A program made the translations under genes and the position numbers. The notes beneath the pieces were generated by a model. The model saw only the letters and a list, made by a program, of their open reading frames with translations. It had not been told where the DNA came from and did not search any database. Positions 1 to 11,298 of a DNA stretch of 64,000 nt are shown here, one piece after another. Position 1 is the stretch's first letter. Each line of letters begins with the position of its first letter. This DNA is from Euclidia mi (Eukaryota > Arthropoda > Insecta > Lepidoptera > Erebidae), in NCBI GenBank assembly GCA_944739405.2, contig OX123182.2, forward strand, positions 103,519,279 through 103,583,278, given 5' to 3'.

Positions 1-716
1 TAGGTCACCCTCACAGGTCAAATAAATTCTGCGGACATCACTGAGTCAAGCACTCTTTGTTCAATTTCACCTCAACACTGTTGTGTGTGTGTGAGCTACT
101 GTCGATCATTTTACGGTCGATGCTAGAATATTTTATATTTTGCGTTGACTATAAAATAAAAAAATCCGTCGTACCTACTTCTAGTGTCACTGTAAGTGAC
201 CTCTTGAATTTTAAATAATGGCCTTCCGCATATAAAGAAATCCTAGCATAATAAAAGCTATCCTTATCTTTTTAATATAATATGTAAATAAAATTTAATT
301 TCAGAAGCATCTGAGCACATAACATCAAGACGGCTGAACAAAATTTTATGAAATTATGCGATTAGGGTATTGTCGAAAGGGCAACATCTTTGTTCAAACA
401 CCAGAATTACGTAATTATACAGAGACTAATAAAAAATAGTATTTGTGTACCAAAAAATATAAATAACAGCCATTTCCGTGCAGAAGAAAATAAACTTAAT
501 AAATCCTGAGCCAACAAGGTAGTTCACTTATACAGTCAAGAAAGTACTCATTAGAACACCTTTGGCAAACAAATAGACGCCCGTCCCACTTATACGGGAT
601 TATGCTGATTGATCTCCCGCTCAACTATTTTTATTATCATTCGCCTCGGTGCCTGCAATCTCCGTTGAATCTATTTATGGAACAAATATAGTCTGTATAA
701 AACGTTATTTCTCGAT
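1..716. other. AT-rich sequence, nothing recognised
   Basis: No sizeable ORF, RNA gene or repeat end was recognised. The stretch is AT-rich and contains only a short GT run near 82-92. It lies upstream of the decayed LINE that becomes readable at about 717. Confidence 0.4.
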
Positions 717-2278
717 TTGCTTGCTCCTGTTTACGATTCAGGCATTCAATGGTTGCGTCGCTTCATTGGAGCGGTATTCAATGGTTGCGTCGCTTCTGGA
801 GTATTTCCTGACTTAATGAAATATAGTAAAGTTATACCTTTATTTAAATCTGGTGACACAACCGACCCTTCTAATTTTCGACCTATTTCTGTATATACAT
901 ACTTAGAAAAATTTTTGAAAAATTAATTCTTAGTCAGTTGCTTAGTTATTTCAATAGACATAATCTACTCCTCGAGAAACAGTTCGGATTTACGAGGGGT
1001 CGTTCGACTACTGACGCAGGAGTTGAGCTACTCAAAAGTATATTTGCAGCTTGGGAGAAGTCGCAAGATGCCTTAGGTATTTTTTGCGACTTGTCAAAAG
1101 CGTTTGATTGTGTACATCATGACACTCTGGTCAGGAAATTGTATCATTACGGCGTTAGGAACAAAGCTCTCGATCTCCTGGTTTCTTACTTGGGCAACAG
1201 AATCCAGAAGGTCCAGACCAATGACAAGACATCTCCAGGTTCTGCCTTAAAAATGGGAGTCCCACAGGGGTCAATTCTCGAACCATTTCTTTTTTTGATT
1301 TATATTAACGATCTACCTTATTATGTAAAAAAGAATCATGAGATTGTGTTGTTCGCGGATGACACCTCTTTAATTTTTAATATTAGACGACCACAGATAA
1401 ATTTTGACGAAGTAAACAATGCACTCTCTAAAGTTGTTAATTGGTTTAATGTAAATAATATATTACTTAATGATAAGAAAACCAAACTATTAAAATTCTC
1501 AATGCCCAATGTTAAAAGATGGAAACCAATGTACAACTTAAGGAATCCAGAATTGAGCCCGTCGGGACAACTATGTTTCTAGGTATTATGCTTGATACCA
1601 AATTCCAATGGGGTCCGCATATAGAAAGACTTTCGGGCAAACTTAGTTCTGCAGCTTATGCAGTTAGGACAATTAGACGCCTTACAGATATAGATATAGG
1701 TTTATTTCAGTTACTTTCATAGTATTATGTCTTATGGGATTCTTCTTATGGGAATGCTGCAGACCTTAATACAATATTCGTTCTGCAGAAAAGAGCAATA
1801 AGGGGAATTTACAACCTTGGTCCTCGTGTTTCTCTAAGAGGAAAGTTCAGTGAGATAGGCATTCTAACTGTTGTATCGCAATATATATACGATAATTTCT
1901 TATATGTCCACAAGAATATTGACAAATTTAGTAAAAAAAGTGATCTTCACACTGTAAATACTAGACATAAGTATAATCTTGTAGTTCATAGCACCCGCCT
2001 CCACAAAATAAGTAACTGTTTTATGGGGCAGTGTAAATTTGTAAATTTAACAATAAATAAATTTAAGATAATTGTTAAAACTAAATTGTGTTTAAAAGCA
2101 TATTATAAAATTTCCGATTATATAGACGACAAAAATGCTTGGGATTGAGCTGCTCTCATTCAACATAAAAATATAAACTTTTACAACTGATAAATTTAAA
2201 ATTGACGTTTCGTAAGCACTTTATACAAAGTTTACACGAAATAAAGAATTATTCTTTATTTCATTTCATTTCATTTCA
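717..2278 (+). mobile_element. Decayed non-LTR retrotransposon (CR1/Jockey group), 5'-truncated
   Basis: Three frames together read as the reverse transcriptase and C-terminal part of a LINE ORF2. The segment at 938-1582 carries FCDLSKAFDCVHH (catalytic Asp), GVPQGSILEPFLFLIYINDL and FADDTSLIF, so it is the palm of an insect non-LTR RT. The frame shifts between 717-926, 938-1582 and 1519-1722, and again near 1700 just before a stop at 1720. Beyond that, another frame continues the C-terminal region and ends with a stop at 2146. No endonuclease domain is visible, so the copy is 5'-truncated. The 3' end has an AATAAAGAA signal and an (ATTTC)n tail at about 2250-2278, typical of a LINE 3' terminus. 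The copy cannot encode a functional protein. The exact clade is uncertain. Confidence 0.85.
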
Positions 2279-4150
2279 GGAATAAAATATGAGCGATCTC
2301 GTGACATATGACTTTTTGTGGTACACAAAATATAATGTATTTTGTTGTAAAATCAAGACGAGTACCACGTGCGTCATTCTCGAACGAGATAAAAAAGAAT
2401 GTGGAAGTAGCAATCCAAAAGGTGTATCATTTTACGAAGATCATATGAAATGCAATAGCTTATTATTAGGAAGGTATTCTTTCTGTAGTCTGTCACAGCT
2501 TTCAAACAATGCTTTACCTTCTTAGGAATGGAATATCGAAGAATTCTTTCATAGTACCATTGCAATAAAATAAACCCTGTGACAAAGTTTCTCATTTCCA
2601 GCTTTAGCAGTTTAGGCCATGCGATGACGTATCTGTCAGGGCAATGTGTGACCGCAAAAAGCACTTAGTATATTTTCAATTTCTTGGTTACCTTTGTCTC
2701 ACCCAAATATTGATGAACATACTTACTAAACTTCTTAATTTTAAAAGAAGCGATCGCGCCATTTGTCTTATTGAAAATAAATTAACAATAACAAATATTA
2801 TTATTAAAATATCATCTTTCAAGATCGTCAATCTAAAAGATATCTTAAACTCACATAGCTTTTATTTGCACTTTTGCGCAAATTTCCTGGATGAACAAAA
2901 AACAATAAAGCTTATACAACACAACAAAACACGTGGCCAAATCACAAGAAGTAAAGACGAGGGTGGAAATGAGGAACGCCGTGTGATAAATTTTGAGCAG
3001 GACGACGTGAAGGAAATTCGTATTTTGCTAAATAATATACTTGAAAATATTTTTATTTGGCAGCATATTCAGTAAAAAGGCAGTAATGATGTCCGGGCTA
3101 CTTAGGTACACACCACGTAGTAAAAAAGGCTAATTCAAGCAGCATTACAAAATATATTACCAGTCACTGCTTAAACACACATACTCTTGGGTTTAGGGTA
3201 AGTAGCAATAACACTCACATTTAGATAAGGCCAAAGTAACGATATCACGTATTATACAAATGAAAGAAAAACTTAGAAGTTTATCAAAGTCACAATAAAT
3301 GGAAATGCACTTCAAAGCAAATATGATTCGATCAAGGAAAAATATTGTATACCTACTTGGAGTAAACGATAGACTTGATTCGATGATCACCTTTGATCTT
3401 TATGGAGGAGGTAAATCTTTTTTATTCTTGCTCATTAAACTTTAATGCGAAAGTTCAAGTATACAAAAGGTTCTTTAGAGTTCAATATTATGGTATGATA
3501 AGAGGTGTCAGGTGTCTTGTTACAAGGCACAGTGTATTATTTTGCCTTAGTTGCGGACATACTCGTTTTATGTGTTTTTTGGAAAGCTAACAATCAAACT
3601 AAGACCATATTAAAACACCGCCGGCTCCAACTTCTATAGTTTAAGAGAAATTAAATAAATCGAGAAAAATCCTTAAAAACCATAGAAACACAATATCTCG
3701 TTTTTGGATTTGAATTTTACACAAAATGTTTTAAGGTGTGATAGCTATTCACTATAGGAACCATTTTTTTCTTGTAAACTTTAAAAATCTTGCTAACACA
3801 GGCGAGAATATATTTTTTTCTATGATTTTGTAAATATTTTTTTTCTGGCGATTCTCTTCATGTTCGCGTTTTTTTTAAATGCTTAAATGTTGATCACTAT
3901 AATAACTATCGCCACAAAAAAAAATCAAACCCGACAAACCCAGGATTACGGAAATATTGAATTTTAAAAGTGTGGGCTAGGGTTGTCAATCTAAACTGTG
4001 AGCAACATACAATACAATCCCTTCGTCCGTGTATATTGTTGAGCGTGGACGCGTATTTCGTTGCAATTAAAAATTATTATAAGTGTCATAAGCAATAATA
4101 AGCATTCGGACAAAGATTAAGGGAGCATAATCCATTATCCGCCTCTACGC
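2279..4150. other. AT-rich sequence, nothing recognised
   Basis: The only long ORF (2644-3075 on +, 143 codons) has AT-driven composition, rich in Ile, Asn, Lys and Leu, and no motif I recognise. There is no flanking splice or promoter support. I treat it as chance and see no RNA gene or element end here. Confidence 0.35.
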
Positions 4151-4338
4151 AGCCGCTACGTCGCTAATTAACCACGCCCCTGTGCAAAAAAAAGACAGTG
4201 TCCATAATTGCCCTCTCGCTCGTGCGCGCGATCGCTGCTAGTTCAACCGGCCGGAGCTCGTGACGTATGCGCAGTTGTCGCGGTGCAAGGACTCTCACTG
4301 ATAAGTACAGGTAGCTACGGGCTACATTGCTACGTACT

Positions 4339-5316
4339 ATGCCGCGCACTCAGAGGTCTCCGCAAGCTACGTCAACAAACAAGAAGATCACTAATGTGGC
4401 GTCAGACTCGGACAATCAATTATCAGTATCCGATAATTCGGTTGACACTGTTAACATTAATAAACGCTGTAAGCGCCCTCGACAGGAATCTTCGCCAACC
4501 AAGAACGAGTTTGAGAATTTTAAGCACGAAGTAATGGAGATGTTAAGCACGTGGAAAAATGAACAAGAAATCAACCTCACGAAGTTCTTGAATGAACAAA
4601 GCTTGTCCTTGTCTAAGTTGGTATCTGACATTGCGGAATTGAAACTCCAAAACATTGCTATTCAAAAAACCAATCTAGAGATAGAAAAAAGTATTGGTTT
4701 TTTAAATGGGCAATATGACGATATGCTAAAACAAATTCAGGCGTTGCAAAGGGAAAAACATGCATACATGGAAAGCTTTCAATCGTTAGAGACAAAAACT
4801 CAAGATTTAAAGCAATTATCGCGCTCGTCTACGATTGAAATACGCAATGTCCCTCAGAGTAAGGAAAATGAGACGGTTGAGGACTTAACCAGTGTCGTAT
4901 TGAAGGTAGGAACAGCGATTGATATGCCTATAACAACATCTGATGTTCGGGACATATATTGGCTTCCAGGAAAACCAAGCATAAGCCGGCCGATCGTCGC
5001 AGAATTCATGACCGTTCAATCGAAACTTCGTTTCCTGACCAAAGCAAAAGAATTTAATAAGAAATTCACTAAGGAAGATCGGCTAAACACTCTGAACACC
5101 GGCTTAGGTGGTGAACGACGCCCTGTATATGTAGCTGAATATCTGCCGGCTAGCTCGAGGAAACTCTTTTTTGCAGCTAGAGAATATGCGAAACTTAACA
5201 ATTTTAAGTACTGCTGGACCATCAACGGCAACGTTTTCCTGCGTAAAAATGAAGGTGCTAAACATATATTGGTTAAGACTGAGCAAGCCCTACGTGATAT
5301 TGATGTGAACCAATGA
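4339..5316 (+). CDS. LINE ORF1 protein, coiled-coil RNA-binding type
   Basis: This is the 325-residue ORF1 of the LINE. The open frame extends upstream to a TTG at 4327, but the first ATG is at 4339 and I use it. The N-terminal 40 residues are polar. From about residue 55 to 160 there is a heptad-rich segment of Lys, Glu, Gln and Leu (for example IQALQREKHAYMESFQSLE), predicted to form a coiled coil for oligomerisation. Residues about 165-320 form a compact domain beginning STIEIRNVPQSKENETVEDL. It resembles the RRM-like and C-terminal ORF1 modules of insect LINEs that are often compared with baculovirus FP25K. No zinc knuckle or PHD finger was seen. The inferred role is RNA binding and RNP assembly. 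ORF2 starts 76 bases downstream in a different frame. Confidence 0.75.
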   Translation: MPRTQRSPQATSTNKKITNVASDSDNQLSVSDNSVDTVNINKRCKRPRQESSPTKNEFENFKHEVMEMLSTWKNEQEINLTKFLNEQSLSLSKLVSDIAELKLQNIAIQKTNLEIEKSIGFLNGQYDDMLKQIQALQREKHAYMESFQSLETKTQDLKQLSRSSTIEIRNVPQSKENETVEDLTSVVLKVGTAIDMPITTSDVRDIYWLPGKPSISRPIVAEFMTVQSKLRFLTKAKEFNKKFTKEDRLNTLNTGLGGERRPVYVAEYLPASSRKLFFAAREYAKLNNFKYCWTINGNVFLRKNEGAKHILVKTEQALRDIDVNQ

Positions 5317-5392
5317 CTTTTAACTGCAAAATTTTGTGTATTGTTATCCTATGGCCTTTTTACGTTGGTAAGATAATTATAATAATATTACA

Positions 5393-8299
5393 ATGATGAA
5401 TCTAAATATTGTCAATCTTGAAATAGATTCATTTAGCATATCTAAATCGTATAAATGCGAACCATTAAATTGTAAACAGTATATCGTACATCCATCAAGG
5501 GGATTGAAAATATTGCACTTTAATATACGTAGTTTAGGCAAAAATTTTGAAGAGGTTATTGCATTCATGGAGACAATAGGTTTGCAATGTGATATTCTTG
5601 TTCTGACCGAGTGCTGGCTTAGCAAGCTCTCACATCTACCAACATTACAAGGATATATATCTTACTTCACCAATAATACCTACAACCAGAATGATGGCTG
5701 TGCTTTATATATAAACTCAAATATTACAGCTAATGTATTCGAACCAAATTTTGCTGATGCAAACTGCCTTATTTGCAGAATCGATAACATCTCATTAGTT
5801 GCTATATACCGCTCCCCGTCCTATAGAAATGTCACCAATTTTATAAACAGTCTTGACGATGTATTGAAGTCGCTCCCGCAAACCGTTATCCTAGTGGGTG
5901 ACATTAATATAGACATTAAATACGGGAATAGTGACATTCATTCGGATGAGTATCTATCCTGTACAGCATCTCACGGACTTCTTCCCGCTCATTATTTCCC
6001 CACGCGGGGAGCTAATTGTTTGGATCACGTGCTTTTAAGGACTAATCTCTCTGCTACAACGTTAGTTATTGAATCATCCATTACTGACCACGAACCAGTG
6101 CTCTTATTTTTACAAAATACCAAAAAATGTTTGAATGTACCTCGCACCAAGAGTAAAATCAACTATAATTTAGTAATTAATGACATCCGTAGTGCTGATT
6201 GGACTCCAATTCTCAACATAACTGACTCAAATTACGCAGCTAAATGTTTTATAGAAAAAATTTCAACTGTTATAAATCGACACACGCAGACATTTACGAT
6301 CTCTAGAAAACAACGATGTCTTAAGCCATGGATTACCCCAGGTCTCCTACGTTGCATTAGGCACCGTGATCGCATGCATTTTAAATTAAAGAAATCTGGT
6401 AATAATGAAATACTAAAATTGTCGTACGTAAGGTATCGAAATAATTGCAATCTTCTTTTAAAAAAACTTAGACGGGCTTATGAAAAGGAAGAATTTGCGA
6501 AAGCAAAATGTAATCCCAAGGCAACATGGGATGTAATTAAAAAAGTCGCCGATTTACAAACAAATTCTTCACTCCCTTCTGAACTTTTACATCTTCAAAG
6601 TACTCCGGAATCCTCGCTTAACTTTATAAATGATTTTTTTTCGAACATTGGCAAAAAACTAGCTACAAATTTACACACTTCTCCTACGATTACATCTCAC
6701 TCTATCAGCTCAATAAACCACAGCGGCTCAATGGTTCTTTTCGAAACTACTGAGAATGATGTTAAGGCCATAATAAAAAATCTTAAATCTGACTGCGCCA
6801 CAGGCTGGGACAACATTCCTACCAATATAATTAAGAGTACATGTGATGTAATGGCTCCTATTATTACTCATATATGTAACCTTTCAATCTCAACTGGTGT
6901 CTTCCCAGATGTGTTTAAAAAGGCATTAGTACTCCCAGTTCATAAATCTGGGCGCCGAGATGATATTAACAATTACAGACCGATCTCTATATTATCTGCT
7001 ATGTCAAAAATCCTCGAGCGCATCCTCAATAGAGCCTTAATCAACTACCTAGAATCAAATAACATCTTAGCCAATAACCAATTTGGTTTTAGGGCAGACA
7101 TGAGTACTGAGGATGCTGTGATGGCCTTGTCTCAACACGCAGTAAATACACTTGACAAAAAACGCAAGTGCTTAGGCATATTCCTTGATTTGTCCAAAGC
7201 GTTTGATACCGTCTCGGTGCCACTTTTATTACGCAAAATGGAATGTATAGGAATTCGAGGCGTTGTTTTGGACATGTTCAAGGATTATTTGAGCAACCGG
7301 ACGCAGGTTGTTAAGATTGGGCAGACTATGAGTGAAGAGGTTTCTGTTTCTTATGGCGTGCCTCAGGGTAGCATTTTGGGCCCGACCCTATTCCTTATTT
7401 ACATTAATGACCTATGTAAACTACCCATCGCGAATTGTAAAATTTTTACATATGCTGACGACACAGCTCTGGTCATTGATGGCATGGACTGGACCCAGTG
7501 CTATCAGAGCGCGGAGGTTGCGCTTTCAACTGTGATGCTATGGCTGAAAGATAATTTACTAACGCTTAACGTCAATAAAACAACGTACATACCCTTTGCT
7601 ATAAGGACAAATTTATGTCCACCACCCTATTCAACTCTCAAAGCTCATGTTTGCCCCTTTCGAGTTCACTGCGATTGCCTTACAATCACTAAATCAAGTA
7701 GCGTAAAATATTTGGGAGTACACATAGACCAACACATTAATTGGCATAAACATATCGAAATCCTGTCAAGTAGAGTACGCAAAATAATATACATCTTCAA
7801 AAAATTGCGTAGCTCGGCAGACAGAGATACTCTTATAATGGTGCACTATGCTCTATGCCATTCTCTCTTGTCCTATTGTTTACCGGTCTGGGGAGGAGCC
7901 ACGGAGAATGTTTTTATCCGACTAGAGCGAGCACAGAGAGCTGTTCTTAAAGTTATGTTCTGCCGACCACGAAGGTACCCTACAGTGCAACTTTATGCAG
8001 AAACTAAGTTGCTAACAGTGAGGCAGCTCTATGTGCTCCACTCTGTTCTCCGGAAACATTTGAGCCGACCACTCACATTACCAGCTGGTAGAATTAAATA
8101 TAGGGTGTTTTCTATAATGCCGTATAAAACCTCGTTTGGTAACAGACAGTTTCAGAATTTAAGTTCAAAATTATATAACTACCTAAACAAAAGACTTGAA
8201 ATTTTTTCTAAGAACAAGCATAATTGTAAATCGGTTGTAAAAGCGTTTCTTCATAAATTGGATTACCGTAATACTGAGAACTTACTACAAGGAAGTTAA
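5393..8299 (+). CDS. LINE ORF2: APE-type endonuclease and reverse transcriptase
   Basis: This 968-residue protein nicks the chromosomal target and reverse-transcribes the element RNA. Residues about 38-240 are an APE-like endonuclease with its motifs intact: HFNIRS (Asn44), LTECW (Glu73), AIYR (Tyr139), VGDINID (Asp170, Asn172), LDHVLL (Asp211) and TDHEPV (His233). The RT spans about 465-770. It includes GWDNIP, NYRPISIL, NQFGFR, IFLDLSKAFD (catalytic Asp599), YGVPQGSILGP and TYADDTAL (Asp689, Asp690). The C-terminal 200 residues are the usual thumb and linker region. No stop or frameshift interrupts the ORF. The length and domain order are normal for a CR1/Jockey-group ORF2. Activity cannot be shown from sequence. 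Confidence 0.92.
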   Translation: MMNLNIVNLEIDSFSISKSYKCEPLNCKQYIVHPSRGLKILHFNIRSLGKNFEEVIAFMETIGLQCDILVLTECWLSKLSHLPTLQGYISYFTNNTYNQNDGCALYINSNITANVFEPNFADANCLICRIDNISLVAIYRSPSYRNVTNFINSLDDVLKSLPQTVILVGDINIDIKYGNSDIHSDEYLSCTASHGLLPAHYFPTRGANCLDHVLLRTNLSATTLVIESSITDHEPVLLFLQNTKKCLNVPRTKSKINYNLVINDIRSADWTPILNITDSNYAAKCFIEKISTVINRHTQTFTISRKQRCLKPWITPGLLRCIRHRDRMHFKLKKSGNNEILKLSYVRYRNNCNLLLKKLRRAYEKEEFAKAKCNPKATWDVIKKVADLQTNSSLPSELLHLQSTPESSLNFINDFFSNIGKKLATNLHTSPTITSHSISSINHSGSMVLFETTENDVKAIIKNLKSDCATGWDNIPTNIIKSTCDVMAPIITHICNLSISTGVFPDVFKKALVLPVHKSGRRDDINNYRPISILSAMSKILERILNRALINYLESNNILANNQFGFRADMSTEDAVMALSQHAVNTLDKKRKCLGIFLDLSKAFDTVSVPLLLRKMECIGIRGVVLDMFKDYLSNRTQVVKIGQTMSEEVSVSYGVPQGSILGPTLFLIYINDLCKLPIANCKIFTYADDTALVIDGMDWTQCYQSAEVALSTVMLWLKDNLLTLNVNKTTYIPFAIRTNLCPPPYSTLKAHVCPFRVHCDCLTITKSSSVKYLGVHIDQHINWHKHIEILSSRVRKIIYIFKKLRSSADRDTLIMVHYALCHSLLSYCLPVWGGATENVFIRLERAQRAVLKVMFCRPRRYPTVQLYAETKLLTVRQLYVLHSVLRKHLSRPLTLPAGRIKYRVFSIMPYKTSFGNRQFQNLSSKLYNYLNKRLEIFSKNKHNCKSVVKAFLHKLDYRNTENLLQGS

Positions 8300-8346
8300 C
8301 AATAATTTAAACATAGGCTAATTAGTCGTAACATAGCATAGTATGG

Positions 8347-8580
<234 letters not shown>

Positions 8581-8849
8581 AACATAACCCTAATGCATGA
8601 TACTAACAATCTAGTTTTAAGTTATACTTTTTATTGCAGTAAGCTCTAATTACATTATTACTATGTTGCATAGTTAGAGGCTCTAATGGTTATATAACAC
8701 GGGGGGCGCTGACTTCTGAAATACAGGTAATACGCCTAGTTCAGAGGCCAGAGTTTCAATTCGAATTCATAATTTTAAGCCTCATAAAATGTATATTGTA
8801 CCAGTGCCATATATTTTTGAGCAATAAAATTTTTATTATTATTCTCTTT

Positions 8850-10320
8850 ATTTTAACCTTTTCTCATAATGATATTTTACATTTCTATGTTATTTAGAAA
8901 AAAACAAATATAAAAATATAAAATAAAATTCCGGGGCTCACCGGTATCGGGTGCAGGGACCAAGCTACCGGTGGTTAGGGCTCCAGAGAGAGGAACCTCC
9001 TGACGATACGAGCCGTGGCCAGCAATACTGCCTTCTGTATAGAGGACTTAATCCAGCCGTCTAACGCGAGCCTCTTGAGGAGGTGATCGAGGCTCTTGGC
9101 AATGAGACCATTAACTGACACGACTATCGGTACAATGATCGCCGAGTCCACATCCCACATGTCGACAATCTCGTGAGCCAAATCCAAATATTTTATTTGT
9201 TTATCTTTCTCGGCTTTCACGAGATTCTCGTCATGGGGAATGGTGACATCGATGATCATTGCAAGGCGCTTAGATCGATCTATCACTGCTATGTCTGGCT
9301 TGTTAGCCACAATAGTTCTATCAGTAATGATAGATCGATCCCAATACATGGTGGCACGACCATTTTCAAGAACTGGGTCGGGCACATACCTGTAGTACGG
9401 TATTTCAGAGTCGACAAGTTGGTACTTTAAGGCAAGTTGCTGGTGGACAATCCTGGCCACTTGGTTGTGTCTATGCAAATACTCGCCGTTGGCAAGACGA
9501 GAACAACCAGATACTATATGTCTGAGAGATTCACCAGGCTGGTGACATGCCCGACATATGTCAACCGTCCCATCCCTCAGGATATACTTTCGGTAGTTAT
9601 TCGTCATGACAACCTCGTCCATAATCGCAAAGACAAAACCTTCTGTTTCGACGAAAAGATCGCCAAAACGTAGCCAGGACACAGAAGCTGGTAAGTCAAC
9701 ATCGGGTCCATGCAGGGCCCGATAAAAACGTCTATGCAGCTCTTTACCTTTCCATACCTCCTTGCGCTCCTCAACACCAAGTACGGCAGGTTTGCGCCAG
9801 TTCTCCTTAGCCAGACCCAGCGGGGTAAGCCCATTGTCCACAGTGACCACATCACGGTGGACACCCGCTTCAGTGCTGAGAAAATATTCCCTGAGATTGC
9901 ACACCTCGCGGTTATGGAGGGTCTTGGCACTTAAGAAGCCGCGACCCCTGCACTTCCGCGGGATGTACAATCTCATTACTGACGACCGCGGGTGATGCAT
10001 CCGGTATGTAGTCAGTAGACAACGGACTTTTCTATCCAAGGCATCAAGTTCTGTTTGAGTCCACCTAAGTATACCGAAGGAGTACATTAAGACTGGCATG
10101 GCCCAACCGTTACAGGCGCACACCCTGTTGCCGCCTGATAAAAAACTATTTAAGATTTTTCTCAAACGGCCAAAGAAGCGCTTCTGCAACGTCTGTTTCA
10201 TGCCAATCTCAGCAATACCTAGTGCCTGCGACATACCTAGATATTTGTAGGTTTCGGTTGCAGAGAGAGATCTAAGTTGTGTGAAATCTGAAAGTTCTAT
10301 ACCATCAGATTCCACAAAAA
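8850..10320 (-). mobile_element. 5'-truncated R4/Dong-like LINE (restriction-like endonuclease class)
   Basis: The ORF at 8975-10315 encodes the C-terminal part of a site-specific LINE, followed by a 3' UTR of about 120 bases reaching the TAA-rich tract at about 8832-8851. The RT palm with its YADD motif is absent, so the copy is 5'-truncated. The truncation point meets another TAA-rich tract at 10328-10359. Bombyx Dong, of the R4 clade, is known to sit in TAA repeats, so TAA tracts at both ends fit that target preference. The tract at the 3' end could also be the tail of the converging + strand LINE. Confidence 0.75.
8975..10315 (-). CDS. C-terminal fragment of R4/Dong-like protein (RT thumb, CCHC finger, REL endonuclease)
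   Basis: The open frame of 446 codons has no true start; the first codon is GTG at a truncation point. Residues about 1-130 read as the RT thumb and linker (TETYKYLGMSQ, WAMPVLMYSFGILRWT). Residues 254-271 form a zinc finger CRAC...H...C, with spacing C-x2-C-x8-H-x4-C. The restriction-like nuclease follows, with KPDIAVID (Pro340, Asp341), MIIDVTIP (Asp356) and a Glu/Lys-rich segment to about 385. This finger-plus-nuclease arrangement separates it from the APE-type LINEs elsewhere in the window. The frame is intact to its stop. Without the RT core it cannot mobilise itself. Confidence 0.8.
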   Translation of the reverse strand: MESDGIELSDFTQLRSLSATETYKYLGMSQALGIAEIGMKQTLQKRFFGRLRKILNSFLSGGNRVCACNGWAMPVLMYSFGILRWTQTELDALDRKVRCLLTTYRMHHPRSSVMRLYIPRKCRGRGFLSAKTLHNREVCNLREYFLSTEAGVHRDVVTVDNGLTPLGLAKENWRKPAVLGVEERKEVWKGKELHRRFYRALHGPDVDLPASVSWLRFGDLFVETEGFVFAIMDEVVMTNNYRKYILRDGTVDICRACHQPGESLRHIVSGCSRLANGEYLHRHNQVARIVHQQLALKYQLVDSEIPYYRYVPDPVLENGRATMYWDRSIITDRTIVANKPDIAVIDRSKRLAMIIDVTIPHDENLVKAEKDKQIKYLDLAHEIVDMWDVDSAIIVPIVVSVNGLIAKSLDHLLKRLALDGWIKSSIQKAVLLATARIVRRFLSLEP

Positions 10321-10368
10321 GTAAGTGTTAATAATAATAATAATTATTATTATTATTAATACTTACTT
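10319..10368. repeat. 25-bp near-perfect palindrome of TAA repeats
   Basis: The left arm 10319-10343 (AAGTAAGTGTTAATAATAAT and five more bases) and the right arm 10344-10368 are reverse complements at 24 of 25 positions, with no spacer. It lies exactly at the 5' truncation point of the R4-like element. Confidence 0.9.
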
Positions 10369-10475
10369 CATGCAAACATTACTCAATATGATTCATTATT
10401 TTGGACTTAGGTTTAGCAATTGAGGGTTTAAATAGTGATGTGTATAGTTAACTTAGTTTAAGTTTATAAAGAAAA

Positions 10476-11119
10476 CTAGCTTTTTCCCGCAGCTTCGCTC
10501 GCGTAAATTCGGGGTTCTCTAATTATAGTATAGATATCATCTATGTTCGTCGTAACACAAATCTAGGGATACTTCTATAATTGTCGTTTTAATTGTAATA
10601 TAACTGCAAAAAGTATTAACACATACAAACTACTTAGTATTAAGACTTAGTAGGACCTCTTTGGCAATATTCAAAATGTTATCCGGTATGAGTGACGTTT
10701 CAATAGAGTGGCCAATATGGCGACTACGATTTGTCTGTCAGAACCATTAGAATTTAACAAAATACTTGACAATCCGAATTTTGCGAATATATGTTGTGGA
10801 CTGGAAATCTTCATTTTTTAATGATTTATTATTCAGGTAAGGTTTCGATGTACTCCTTGACCAAATTATTAATATACCTAAGATTTGACTTTGCGATAGC
10901 AGCGCAGTCTGTCGGTTCCAATATGAAACATTCCGAAATCCACAGCTAATTACAAATTAAAAATTAAGTAAAGAAACATTTTCCAGTGGACTAAATTGTG
11001 AATTTAAACCATTCTCAAGTCCCCTTGAACACACACAAAAAATTTCATCAAGATCAGTCCAGTCGTTTAGGAGGCGTTCAGTGACATACACACGCACACA
11101 AGAAATATATATATTAAGA
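10476..11119 (-). mobile_element. Non-autonomous Helitron
   Basis: Read on the minus strand, the element starts TCTTAATATATATATTTC at 11119 and ends CTAG at 10476, with A and T host bases outside, as expected for Helitron insertion between A and T. The 3' part has the GC-rich segment related to CCCGCAGCTTCGCTCGCG that is common in lepidopteran repeats. No Rep/helicase ORF is present, so it is non-autonomous. The internal sequence is otherwise unremarkable. Confidence 0.65.
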
Positions 11120-11298
11120 TAGTGCAGAAAGTTAGAGTCAATATAAAAAAATATTTGCGGTGGAATTCGATCACTTTTGTTTTGTGATCTATCTTCGATG
11201 AAGGATATTATGTGGAATTGGGTAATAATAATATAGGTACTAATAAGATAAAGGTAATAATAATATAACATTCTACCACATACACGCAACACCATCTA

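Noticed and set aside
2644..3075. 143-codon ORF on +
   Set aside because: AT-driven composition, no family motif and no promoter or splice support. Probably chance.
9710..9995. Plus-strand ORFs opposite the R4/Dong-like protein
   Set aside because: They are shadows of the minus-strand coding sequence, which has the recognisable zinc finger and nuclease motifs.
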